From Leuctra nigra (taxonomy: Eukaryota > Arthropoda > Insecta > Plecoptera > Leuctridae): a stretch of DNA of 64,000 bases. Positions 57,301 to 62,779 of this stretch are shown piece by piece. Where the stretch lies: contig OW203762.1 of assembly GCA_934045905.1 (NCBI GenBank), positions 46,959,411-47,023,410 of the forward strand, written 5' to 3'. Position numbers and translations under genes: made by a program. Numbering within the stretch: the first letter of the stretch is position 1; each line of letters starts with the position of its first letter. The notes under the pieces are model-generated. The model searched no databases, had not been told where the DNA came from, and worked only from the letters and a program-made list of their open reading frames with translations.

Positions 57301-60300
57301 ATAACGTGTGTTTTGCGCGTGGTGGTATGCTAAACTCTGATGCTCGCGCAGGGTTTGAGAAGATTGTCAAATAATCTGGTTAAATTATATTATAGATCAT
57401 CCCTCGTCATTTCACACTATCAGTACACTTTCCCTTGTTACCTGTCGTCGCTCTGATTTTCAAAATGTCCTGTGGTTTGTATCCTCCATTTGTATCTTGG
57501 AAACTTTGAACTTTGTTATTACACGAGTTACCTTAAACTCCAGGGTTACAATTACATGATGCTTAAAAATTAGCTTGTACATTGTTTATGACTATTGCTT
57601 GTACAGCGGCAAACGTCTGTACCCAAGTCCATTCTTGTTGAAGTTACACACTGACAATACGAGTATGTTGCATTGTTTAGTTTAGTATTATGAGCATTAA
57701 GTCTTTTAGCGTTTTCATTACGAAGACAATCATGATATAAATCAGTGTTGAATCCAGGCATACCTGCAGGGGGGGGGGGGGGGGGCGAAGCCCCCCCGCA
57801 GGTAGCCCATCGCCCCCCCGGGGCAAATTTTCCTTATATCAAAAAATAAACTAAGCATTTTACAAAATATCAAAAAATTTAAATAAATAATTTGATATAT
57901 TTTTCTTCATTCAAAATGTTATTTCAAGCCGTTGATTAATCTAAAAGATGTGATAATAAGATAACGTTCTTCATATGTAATGGGTGGGTGAAAGTTTTAA
58001 CTCTTTGTTTTGTTCTTCTCCCTATCCCATCGTTTATTCCCGCGTCTGATTCAAATGATTTAGATATATCTCAAATCGATTATTAAAATTAATAATTTTT
58101 AAATTTCATTTGAACTGTTTTTTTTATAATTGTTGCTCTCCTGCAGTTAAAGTATTCTTTTGCAACACACTCGTGTGCAGTGGCGGCTCGTCCATAGGAG
58201 CACACGGTGCACTGCACCGCCTGTATTTCTCCCCACAAAACTTATTTTTTAACAAATCAAAATAGTTTTGATCTCTTCCTCTTATTCAATTTAATTTGTT
58301 TGAATTATTGTGTTTTCGCGCGCTTCGTTCGTAGACTCTCATTCTCCCCCGCCCGAGCCCCAGCCTTATACAGCGCGCTAAACGATGTCCTATCAAATAG
58401 CATTACATTCAAAAGTGACTCGATTGCCGAGCATGTTATTGTATATGGGAGACCAGCTACTCTGGATTTCCCATTCAAAACTCTACTACCCGTCCTACGC
58501 TTTAGGCGCCTTCCCATAAGCTCGACTGAGTGCACTTTCTTGACTTGAACCCACGCATTGAATGCGCTTTGCCTCGCTTGATCAGAATGGTCGATGTTTT
58601 CGGCAAACGACGGTCTGTACACTTCACGCGCAGTCGCTGTCGCATTAGATTCGTCAGCAGCAAGCTTACCTACTATGATGTCATTGTCAAGTGGATTGCG
58701 TGTGAATGAATCGAATCGAGTGATTTTTGTACTAAAAGGTTGTGTTTGTATATTTTTGTAGTACATTATATTTATAATAATTAAGTAGTAATCATGAACG
58801 ATATTGATTCGTTAATTGTTTTGTCCAATAAAACAATTCAAGAACAAAACACCGTGAGACAAACCTGCAGGCGTGTGGGTCCACATCAACCGATACTTCA
58901 ATTTAGTCAAACAACAGTGGTAAAAAATAACCGTTCAGTTGTGAGAAAATTTAATTCGGACTCAAATAGACAGAAGCGATAAAGGTAAGAAGTGAATAAA
59001 ACAATAATAACAAGAGCACTATAAGTAAAATTACCAAAATACCAGAATAAGAGATACTTCTGAAAAAAAAAATATTTTTAAAATTCGTGATGAATAAAAA
59101 ATAAAAATAGATGTACCTATTAGAGGTGTTCAGAATGAGTAAAAATGCGTCAAATCCAATCCAAAATCCAATTTTTTCCACGGGACTCTACGCCCCAGAC
59201 CCGCATGCGCTTGGGGCCCCTTCCCCCTAAATCTCCCATTGTACTCAGCGAAATTTGAAAATTGTGCACCTCCTCACTTTTGGGTCACGAGCCGCCACTG
59301 CTCGTGTGTAGCAAACACACGGGCGCAGTTCAGTTTTCAGTGATTTTTTTAACATCATGTCGTTATGTCATGATGATATGTTATAACGAAAAAGATTAGT
59401 CTAAACCGCGTAAAAATGCACTACATGCAATTGCGAAATTGAAATTTTTTACTGGCCTACGCGGCCCGGACCCGCGGGTGGCTGGGGGGCCCTCCCCCCA
59501 GACCCCCCATTGATGTCTTGTAAAACACTATACTTTCTGCGTACCCACTACAAAAATCCGTGCACGCCACTGCTCAGACATGGTGTGCACCCCCGAGAAT
59601 GTCAATAGCCCCCCCGCACAAAAAAGTCTGAATTCAACACTGATATAAATGGAGAAGCAAGTAGAGTCGTATCTCTGTGTTCTTATTATTGCTCTTCAAC
59701 TATTGAAACGGCACCCTCTTGCTTTAAAATGTAAATGGTTTATGCATTTTCGTACAGTTGTAGAACTAAAATTAATAACCGTGGGCTACGTTAACTCAAA
59801 AGTTTAAATACCAAACAGTTGCTCTCTCAAACTTTAATGTTCTCTATCTTTTACTACGTAGCTGCATTTAGGTATATTTTACGCCGTGAAATACGCCTGG
59901 TTAAATTGCTTATGATATTGATATCGTATGTTTTCTGTAGATAAATCTGTTTGTATAATTGCCTCTGTTTTACTATTTCGTCTGATCTCTGGTACCAAGT
60001 ACCAGGATCACATTGTTATAACTTACGTTGTGTGTACCGAATAATGGTAAAAAAAACGTCGTTTTACAGAACAATAATAAATATGATGAGCAAAGTAGCA
60101 CACGAGCCATCCCTCGACAAGGGCACGATTTCCAAGATACAAATGGAGGACACAAACTACAGGAAATTTTGAAAATCAGAGCGACGACAGGTAACAAGGG
60201 AAAGTGTACTGATAGTGTGAAATGACGAGGGATGATCTATAATATAATTTAACCAGATTATTTGACAATCTTCTCAAACCCTGCGCGAGCATCAGAGTTT

Positions 60301-62214
60301 AGCATACCACCACGCGCAAAACACACGTTATGGTAGTAGCTTTATTGAAGTCAAGCTTTTAAACCATCTAAAATTGTTTGTATTTAAATCTTTAGGGGAT
60401 GCTTTAATTTGAACCCTATTTTAACCTTGGGGACATTATTTTGGATACAATATATGAGTTTTATATAAAAATGTGTAGTTTCGTTGAGAAATGTATTAAG
60501 GGGAAGGATCAGCCAATAAAATCGTATTTTCAAGTTTGTGACCGTCTCGTTGAAGATAGACTATAAGTTGAAACGACAAAGTTGTGGAGAATTTAATTCT
60601 CTTTAGAAAGCATCAACCACGATTTTTAACTTATGCTATTTCCTAGATGTTATGAGTGGATTTCAATTTCAGAATTTCGCTGATGTATTGAATTTCAGAT
60701 AAATATGAAACTTTCACACAAACATAACCTCTCATAACTTCTAGGAGATAAGATATTATTTAAAAAAATGGCCCATGATTCTTAAAGAGCATTAAATTCT
60801 CTACAACTTTGTTGCTTTAACATATAGTCTATCTTCAAAGAGACGGTCACAAACTTGAAAATGGCAGACAAAGCCGGAGGCAAATCACAATTTTTTGGCC
60901 TTAAAAGTATAAAATGCACCTTTAGGGGTAGGTACTTAATCAACAATTATTTTATACCACCCTTTAAGGCGAATATAAGTTAATTCGACTTATATTTGAG
61001 ATCTATTCTATCATATTCTGCAAAATTATGGCATTATGTCAAGTTTTCACTTTTGGCAGCAAAGATTTCGCTCGGCGTTTTTTGCAAAATCAATGCGACG
61101 AAGTTTACGTTTTGGTGGGTTTGTATTTTTTTCCTTGTAGCCAATGAATACATCTATCGAATGAAACTAGTTTTAGCTTTTTCCGTTGATAATTATGGTC
61201 ACAGTAACAATCGACGCGCGGACAATGTGTCAATTTAAGCGTTTGGGGTTCCATTTTTTGTAAGTAATGACTATTTATTAAGACAAAAATGCAAATTTAC
61301 AACTTTGTAGTGTAGACCACATATGTATACACCTACCTGAATTTTTTTTAAATTTTAAATTGCATTATAGATATATTAAGGACTAGTGCTAATCAAATAT
61401 TAACATTAGAAGATTTACATTTTTGGGGGGGTTCCATAATTTTTTGGGGGTTGTTCCGACAAGAATATTTTGGGGAATTTTGGGATAGACTGACCTTTGA
61501 ACAGTTGCTGACACGTGGTAAAAAATTCAGCCTGTTACCAAAGTGGAAGCAAAATTTTAAATATTGCCTCTACTTTCCTCGCCTATTATGTTTGTAAGAT
61601 TGGTTATCCTCAGCACTTTGACATGTAATGTATGCATGTGTGAGTGTTGCCGATTTGTACACCGTGGATATCAAGTAGAAAATCCACTATCAAGTTGTAT
61701 TTAAGCAAATAAATGAAATGCGAAGTGTGTAATGTTGTGTTTGCGTAGACCAAGGACCGGGTTCGACAAGGGCAACCTCGAGTGGCTTGAGCAACTCTTC
61801 AGACAAACTGTCGGCGACGAGAAGGAAATCCGACGAGATGACTTCAAGAAAATCGTCATCTCAAAAAATGTGAGTCCGCGTAAATAACTGTCTATAGTGC
61901 AAGGACATTGATATTGATATTTTATTGAAAACATATCGAAAACTAAATATTGTTGTGTTGCCTCACATCAACTTGTAATAATTTCTATTCACGTATCTCC
62001 TCGGAATTTGATCGTCCGAATGTCGCTGATTATCTCGTGTCTGATTGGAGCGTTCTCTTCCAGCCGTTCTTCACGGAGCGCGTCTTCCAGATATTCGACA
62101 AGGATAATTCTGGATCCATCTCGCTCCAGGAGTTCATCGACGCCATGCACCAGTTCGCTGGACAAACTCCAGACGACAAGATTAAGTTCCTCTTCAAAGT
62201 CTACGACCTGGACG
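3085..62214 (+). CDS. Nox5: NADPH oxidase 5-like gene (5' part; six coding exons)
   Basis: Nox5-type enzymes are Ca2+-activated membrane flavocytochromes that pass electrons from NADPH through FAD and two haems to oxygen, making superoxide. Six exons join in phase (0, 2, 0, 2, 0, 1) to give residues 1-270: an acidic, Gly/Ala/Thr-rich N-terminus (1-35), a helical segment (36-78), a degenerate EF-like motif (79-110), a linker helix, a second EF loop (157-168), a linker (181-220), a canonical EF loop (232-243) and the start of another (268 on). This order and the sequence of the last exon match the calcium module of arthropod Nox/Nox5. The six-helix haem core and the FAD/NADPH domains are not in the window. 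The span includes introns of 33,476, 12,006, 2,912, 9,731 and 194 bases. Other EF-hand proteins (Duox, calmodulin-like) fit less well, since here the EF-hands sit at the N-terminus after a soluble leader and no peroxidase domain precedes them. The family call is confident; orthology is inferred. Confidence 0.88.
4359..4823 (+). pseudogene. Orphan Cys-rich open frame, possible captured gene fragment
   Basis: A 155-codon open stretch without a proper start: the first in-frame codon is TTG, and the first ATG comes ~90 codons in. From about 4417 it reads like real protein, lysine- and aromatic-rich, with a hydrophobic helix (LIYFAFYLGEV) followed by a CxxC-x10-CCxxC pattern (DCRSCK ... CCTVCGK) that could bind zinc. 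A stop at 4821-4823 is followed by AATAAA at 4831-4836. Third codon positions are AT-rich, unlike the Nox5 exons, which suggests foreign or transposon/viral ancestry. The helix-plus-double-Cys-pair layout faintly recalls the NS3-type accessory protein of insect densoviruses, but that is a weak, unverified impression and no replication or capsid frame is nearby. It could also be an exon of an unknown gene or chance. Confidence 0.35.
8742..9281. mobile_element. TTAA-flanked inverted-repeat element (~540 bp)
   Basis: TTAA stands at both ends (8742-8745 and 9278-9281). Just inside are inverted ends of about 25 bases with mismatches: GGTGGCTCATCCAATCGG on the left and, read from the other strand, CGTGGCTCAACCGATCG on the right. 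TTAA target duplication is typical of piggyBac-type and some MITE families, though the usual piggyBac CCC start is absent. No transposase frame is inside, so it is probably non-autonomous. Confidence 0.5.
9821..9832. promoter_or_regulatory. Overlapping E-box and CRE
   Basis: CACGTG (9821-9826) overlaps TGACGTCA (9825-9832). It is one of four perfect CREs in the window, all in the promoter or intron 1 of Nox5. Function as an enhancer is inference. Confidence 0.3.
10203..10239. repeat. (ATAA)n microsatellite
   Basis: Imperfect tandem AATA/ATAA units, about nine copies with single-base slips. An ATT-rich run precedes it at about 10120-10150. Confidence 0.8.
12569..12592. repeat. Homopolymer of 24 C
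   Basis: Uninterrupted run of 24 cytosines inside AT-rich intron. The true length is uncertain because such runs are error-prone in sequencing. Confidence 0.8.
19190..19440 (+). mobile_element. tRNA-type SINE copy, diverged
   Basis: A tRNA-like head (GTTGGCTCAGG resembling an A box, GGTTCGAGTTCC matching a B box) is followed by a T/C-rich body. A 3' part ends in GTTGCAGAACAGTGCGACGT and a tail of repeated AAGATTTC. The A and B boxes are unusually close, so the head is probably deleted. The body and 3' end align by eye with the copy at 20800-21050. A 246-codon frame (18959-19699) crosses this copy and is not considered a gene. Confidence 0.5.
20800..21055 (+). mobile_element. tRNA-type SINE copy of the same family
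   Basis: The head contains CCGTGGCTCGGTCTG and, ~30 bases later, TATTCGATTCCCAC, in the order and spacing of tRNA A and B boxes. The body includes GTTTCCCTCAGTTG and a C-rich CTTCTTCCACC segment, and the 3' end is TTGCAGAACAATGTGACGTT, shared with the copy at 19190-19440. Same orientation as that copy, ~1.4 kb away. Confidence 0.55.
21662..22488. repeat. 55-bp satellite-like array, 15 copies
   Basis: Exactly spaced 55-bp units; the TGAAGTCTCC segment recurs at 21671, 21726, 21781 and every 55 bases to 22441. Most units are identical. Exceptions are AAGAATAGCG in copy 2, CCTGTG in copies 10 and 15, and TAAAG in copies 11 and 15. The first and last units are the most divergent at the array edges. 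The homogeneity implies recent amplification or conversion. A decayed single unit lies at 50081-50130 in intron 3. Confidence 0.95.
22889..22956. repeat. Short irregular repeat of CATTGTTGAG
   Basis: Four copies of CATTGTTGAG separated by 6-15 unrelated bases. Confidence 0.7.
24891..24898. promoter_or_regulatory. Perfect CRE in intron 1
   Basis: TGACGTCA in a locally GC-richer stretch. A further perfect copy lies at 25696-25703. Confidence 0.25.
26508..26542 (+). repeat. Dispersed 37-bp repeat, copy 2
   Basis: CACGCTTATCAACGCATTGC then CAGAACGTTTTCTAAG; a diverged copy of the repeat at 405-444. Confidence 0.45.
29252..29360 (-). CDS. Candidate first coding exon of a nested antisense secreted protein
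   Basis: On the minus strand an ATG at 29360 opens a frame starting MFLAAVFLLHAGFISQTSG, a good secretion signal (short N-region, hydrophobic core, small residues before a likely cleavage site). An amphipathic HFDRVTDNIQQFSKKP follows, then a good 5' splice site CCAG|GTAATT at 29251-29250. This gives 36 codons plus one base (phase 1). About two thirds of third codon positions are G or C, as in the Nox5 exons and unlike the surrounding intron. A TATA-like TTATATTTT on the minus strand near 29622-29630 could serve as promoter. I could not identify the next exon, and I do not recognise the family. Frames on the other strand are also open here, so a chance frame in a GC-richer patch remains possible. 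Confidence 0.35.
29747..29766. repeat. Homopolymer of 20 A
   Basis: An uninterrupted A run, which may be the tail of a retroposed sequence on the + strand. No matching body was recognised upstream. Confidence 0.6.
29871..29898 (+). repeat. Dispersed 37-bp repeat, copy 3 (partial)
   Basis: CTCGCTTATCAACGCGTTAT matches the 5' half of the repeat at 405-444; the 3' half is only weakly retained (GAGCGT). Confidence 0.4.
31035..31215 (+). mobile_element. Possible SINE with tRNA-like head
   Basis: A B-box-like GGGTTCGAATCCTG (31069-31082) follows a tRNA-like stretch starting near 31035. A body ends in two copies of CTTGACCTCGGTGGT (31141-31155 and 31184-31198). It is not the same family as the pair at 19-21 kb. 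The A box is poorly conserved. Confidence 0.35.
33070..33203. mobile_element. 134-bp palindromic MITE
   Basis: Terminal inverted repeats of about 33 bases begin CAGGGGCTGGATTCAC and continue AAAAGTATTATC, with one or two mismatches between arms. The ends are internally palindromic and no coding frame is present. No clear target duplication was found. It abuts the 24-bp minisatellite. Confidence 0.75.
33221..33535. repeat. 24-bp minisatellite, 13 copies
   Basis: Unit AGTTTCAGACACTTATT plus CTCCCAG, about 24 bases. Three successive variants (ending TTTTCCCAG, GTAACTCCCA and ATTCTCCCAG) recur in order, showing a 72-bp higher-order period. The open frames through it on both strands are products of the repeat, not genes. 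Confidence 0.9.
33694..33703. promoter_or_regulatory. NRF1/ewg-like GCGCAGGCGC motif
   Basis: Perfect GCGCAGGCGC; the same ten bases occur at 8526-8535 and 17842-17851. It resembles the palindromic binding site of NRF-1 (ewg in flies). Function is unproven. Confidence 0.2.
35147..35435. repeat. 39-40-bp minisatellite, 7 copies
   Basis: The unit combines AAGGAGTTGAAGGAGTTGTC with AACAACATGGCGGACTTGTC. One variant lacks a base (GGATTGTC), giving 39-bp units. The third copy has AAAACATTGTGG. A final half unit ends at about 35435. Frames through it are repeat artefacts. Confidence 0.9.
36795..36889 (+). CDS. Nox5: Nox5 coding exon 2 (residues 79-110)
   Basis: Begins after TTGTTCCAG in phase 0 and ends in phase 2 at CTCAC|GTAAGT, a strong donor. 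It encodes VLLERLFRLFDQEDEKLLKQ and DVWVEFLKGRL. The helix-loop-helix shape is that of an EF-hand, but the 12-residue loop starting at Asp89 lacks the glycine at position 6 and the acidic residue at position 12, so it probably does not bind calcium and serves as a structural partner. This agrees with Nox5-type proteins, where the first EF motif is degenerate. Confidence 0.88.
41503..41523. repeat. (AGA)n microsatellite
   Basis: Seven AAG/AGA units in tandem. Confidence 0.8.
41820..41875 (+). repeat. tRNA-like or SINE head fragment
   Basis: GTGGGTTCGAATCCCGT forms a weak T-arm with a perfect B-box core GGTTCGAATCC. An upstream stretch of tRNA-like length is present, but no acceptor stem can be drawn, so it is not an intact tRNA gene. 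Confidence 0.3.
42571..43150. repeat. Decayed ~110-bp tandem array, 6 units
   Basis: Units start with TCAGCTTTTGAGAC-like sequence at about 42571, 42682, 42792, 42898, 42981 and 43103. Each has AGTCACTTGAAAGCTCA, then GATATGTGAAAT and TCTAAAA blocks, and ends in ATGGAACTTT. The spacing varies from 83 to 122 bases and substitutions are many, so the array is old. Confidence 0.8.
43542..43562. repeat. (GT)n microsatellite followed by a T run
   Basis: Seven GT dinucleotides followed directly by eight or nine T. Confidence 0.8.
44067..44100 (+). repeat. Dispersed 37-bp repeat, copy 4
   Basis: CTCGCTCATCAACGAGCTAC then CAGCGTTTTCCTAG, followed ~40 bases later by TAGAATGTTTGGA, as in copy 1. Confidence 0.5.
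45212..45361. mobile_element. ~150-bp MITE with CCTAGTTTACAC ends
   Basis: Inverted ends CCTAGTTTACACAGTT (left) and, on the opposite strand, CCTAGTTTACACTGTT (right). No coding capacity; target duplication not clear. Confidence 0.65.
48896..49007 (+). CDS. Nox5: Nox5 coding exon 3 (residues 110-147)
   Basis: Acceptor TTTTGTTCCAG; the first A completes Thr110 (AC|A). Encodes DEKQVDFAEQLESVSYVLCG and EDAITVEKFCQIFQAKG, a helical linker of the EF-hand module in which VEKFCQIFQAKG is the entering helix of the next EF unit. It ends in phase 0 at AAGGGG|GTGAGT. The donor lies at the edge of a minisatellite with matching sequence, and the frame stays open through the repeat to 49322. Failure to splice would therefore add a repetitive Pro/Ser-rich tail of ~105 residues rather than stop at once. 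Confidence 0.85.
49010..49512. repeat. 32-33-bp minisatellite starting in the 5' splice site, 16 copies
   Basis: Units begin GAGTTACCCTTC or GTGTTACCCTTC and end CACATCAT or CACGTCAT. Two sub-types, CCCCACCACTTCAACAC (33 bp) and TCCACCCTCAAACAC (32 bp), are interspersed. The first unit is the intron's own start: the donor GT at 49008-49009 is followed directly by GAGTTACCCTC. The GTGTTACC units present weak imitation donors. Confidence 0.92.
49522..50077. mobile_element. Foldback element with ~190-base inverted arms
   Basis: The left arm (49522-49716) reads ATTCGCACAATCAAGATCAG at its end. The right arm (49884-50077) ends CTGATCTTGGTTGTGCGAAT, its reverse complement with a mismatch. Matching continues inward through GGTTCAACATTCAATT, GAACCTGTAGAGTTTGGATA and ATCTGTCACCTCAGAA. 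The unpaired loop is ~165 bases. No coding frame and no clear target duplication. Confidence 0.85.
50081..50130 (+). repeat. Decayed single unit of the 55-bp satellite
   Basis: ATGTTCTACCCGCGCATTGA then AATCTCCCGCGTATA aligns with the array unit of 21662-22488, with a few substitutions. It sits only four bases after the foldback element. Confidence 0.65.
51920..52017 (+). CDS. Nox5: Nox5 coding exon 4 (residues 148-180)
   Basis: Acceptor TTGTCCAG. Encodes IVDKLFRLVDQDSDGIATPD and QIMEFLANLSNQ, a clear EF-hand. Its loop, Asp157-Gln168 (DQDSDGIATPDQ), has Asp at 1, 3 and 5 and Gly at 6, but Gln replaces the usual Glu at position 12, so calcium affinity is probably reduced. It ends after AG in CAG AG|GCAAGT. 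The next exon supplies A to complete Arg180. No GT donor nearby gives the required phase, so the donor is GC. Confidence 0.87.
53216..53525. mobile_element. 310-bp palindromic MITE
   Basis: Ends AAAAAGGCGGCCCCTACTTT and its reverse complement are almost perfect. Pairing continues inward through AATCTGTGCCTCTAGTGC and a central GAGGTGCCAAAAGG/TTGGCACCTC hairpin. No clear target duplication. Confidence 0.8.
56073..57502 (+). repeat. Left arm of the long inverted repeat
   Basis: Pairs with 60129-61554. Contains within itself a shorter imperfect inverted duplication around 56780-57110, where TTTCAAGTTTGTGACCGTCTC-like sequence occurs in both orientations. Confidence 0.88.
58178..59300 (+). mobile_element. 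Internally deleted hAT transposon, 8-bp duplication CTCGTGTG
   Basis: Ends CAGTGGCGGCTCGT on both sides (inverted, 14 bases perfect) lie between exact 8-bp direct repeats CTCGTGTG at 58170-58177 and 59301-59308. At 1,123 bp it is too short for an intact transposase and keeps only an N-terminal frame (58794-58982). It interrupts the 1.9-kb element, so it is the youngest insertion of the nest. Confidence 0.9.
58794..58982 (+). pseudogene. hAT transposase N-terminal remnant
   Basis: Starts at a true ATG and runs 62 codons. The segment PHQPILQFSQTTVVKNNRSV followed by VRKFNSD resembles the stretch just before the TTF-type zinc finger in hAT transposases of the DUF4371/ZMYM-like group. The frame then stops (QKR, TAA) before the zinc finger, and no dimerisation or catalytic region follows. 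A 153-codon frame on the opposite strand (58305-58766) has no recognisable domain and is probably not a gene. Confidence 0.45.
59440..59572. mobile_element. 3' end of another hAT-like element
   Basis: Ends in CGTGCACGCCACTG. Its C/G-rich ACCCGCGGGTGG and CCCCCCATTG segments parallel the 3' end of the hAT at 58178-59300 (GACCCGCATGCG, CTCCCATTG). No matching left end CAGTGGCGTGCACG was found, so it is truncated or rearranged. Confidence 0.5.
60129..61554 (-). repeat. Right arm of the long inverted repeat
   Basis: Reverse complement of 56073-57502, with scattered substitutions and small indels. For example, a short segment near 60410 (TTTGAACCCTATT) replaces a slightly longer one in the left arm. 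Confidence 0.88.
61749..61869 (+). CDS. Nox5: Nox5 coding exon 5 (residues 180-220)
   Basis: Acceptor TTTGCGTAG; the first base completes Arg180. Encodes PRTGFDKGNLEWLEQLFRQT and VGDEKEIRRDDFKKIVISKN. This is the linker between the two EF-hand pairs. LEWLEQLFRQTVGDEKEIRRDDF has the spacing of another EF helix-loop-helix with a non-canonical loop. It ends in phase 0 at AAAAAT|GTGAGT. A second acceptor-like AG six bases downstream (61753-61754) would remove two residues while keeping the frame. Confidence 0.9.
61870..62063 (+). other. Nox5 intron 5 (194 bases)
   Basis: The only short intron seen. Donor GTGAGT, acceptor TTCTCTTCCAG. Confidence 0.85.
62064..62214 (+). CDS. Nox5: Nox5 coding exon 6 (residues 221-271)
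   Basis: Encodes PFFTERVFQIFDKDNSGSIS, LQEFIDAMHQFAGQTPDDKI and KFLFKVYDLD, then the first base of Gly. The loop Asp232-Glu243 is a textbook calcium-binding EF-hand (Asp, Asp, Ser, Ser, Glu at 1, 3, 5, 9, 12; Gly at 6). YDLDG starts a further loop completed in the next exon, outside the window. The best donor is GC: GAC G|GCAAGT at 62215. A GT four bases further on (AA|GTTTCC) is weaker and would put Asn or Lys after the Gly. This is the most diagnostic exon for the Nox family. Confidence 0.92.
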
Positions 62215-62432
62215 GCAAGTTTCCGCTCTTTTACCTTTCACTCGCTTTTTAATACTTTGAAACGCGGATTTTCGGAACTGTACATTTAATTAATGGCTTC
62301 ATGCATTCATTCCTAAAATGCAATGAATTAAAATGTTACCGTCTGTTTTTTGTGAAGACAACTTCGTATCCCCCATTATTTTTACGAGTAAGTATGTCGA
62401 GTCGATGCAAAGGGTGTGAATTGAATTTACCG

Positions 62433-62779
62433 TGATCGCTCTTGCGCTATGTATCTTAAGCCTTGCGCTTGGGATACGTTAGTCTTATCTTGCGCCTTGC
62501 GCTATGTGATGCGTTAGTCTTATCTTGCGCCTTGCCCTTGGGATACGTTAGCTTTATCTTGCGCCTTGCACCTTGTGATACGTTAGTCTTATCTTGCGCC
62601 TTGCGCTATGTGAAACGTTAGCTTTATCTTACGCCTTGCGCTATGTGGCACGTTAGTCTTATCTTACGCCTTGCGCTATGTGGCACGTTAGTCTTATCTT
62701 ACGCCTTGCGCTATGTGATACGTTAGTCTTATCTTGCGCCTTGCGCTGAGCCGCGTGCCGTGGGTTATAAGAGCGATCA
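62433..62779. repeat. 35-bp minisatellite bracketed by inverted 11-mers
   Basis: Eight full units of about 35 bases combine TTGCGCCTTGCGCTATGTG with ATACGTTAGTCTTATC. The array occupies 62443-62755. TGATCGCTCTT at 62433-62443 and AAGAGCGATCA at 62769-62779 are exact inverted copies at the two edges, so the array may be the core of a small element. Confidence 0.75.

Larger units (their letters stand above)
57743..59642. mobile_element. hAT-like element with 8-bp target duplication ATATAAAT
   Basis: Inverted ends CAGTGTTGAATCCAG (left) and CAGTGTTGAATTCAG (right, opposite strand) are flanked by the direct 8-bp repeat ATATAAAT at 57735-57742 and 59643-59650. Eight-base duplications and a CAG start are typical of hAT transposons. 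The interior carries G/C runs near both ends (17-18 G at about 57770), the inserted hAT at 58178-59300, and a further hAT-like 3' end at about 59440-59572. The transposase is not recognisable. Confidence 0.8.
56073..61554. mobile_element. 5.5-kb element with ~1.43-kb inverted arms
   Basis: The left arm (56073-57502) and right arm (60129-61554) are inverted copies, roughly 95% alike by eye. Two 80-codon frames, 56391-56633 on minus and 60996-61238 on plus, are the same arm sequence and differ at two residues. Inner ends diverge after CTTGGAAA/TTTCCAAG. Outer ends are TTTGCTTCCACTTTGG and its complement, perhaps reaching out to a shared GCGAGGAAA near 56034 and 61592. Removing the nested 1.9-kb hAT leaves a ~3.6-kb foldback-like unit with a ~0.7-kb spacer. 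No transposase was recognised. Galileo-like or other long-TIR DNA elements are possibilities; inverted duplication of host DNA cannot be excluded. Confidence 0.85.
52018..61748 (+). other. Nox5 intron 4 (9.7 kb), GC-AG type
   Basis: Donor GCAAGT at 52018, acceptor TTGTGTTTGCGTAG. Holds a 310-bp palindromic element (53216-53525) and the 5.5-kb long inverted-repeat structure with nested hAT elements (56073-61554). Sequence 52024-53215 and 53526-56072 is AT-rich with no gene that I can support. Confidence 0.8.

Noticed and set aside
58305..58766. 153-codon minus-strand frame inside the hAT
   Set aside because: No hAT or other domain is visible, and it overlaps the 5' region of the element. It is retained only as a note.
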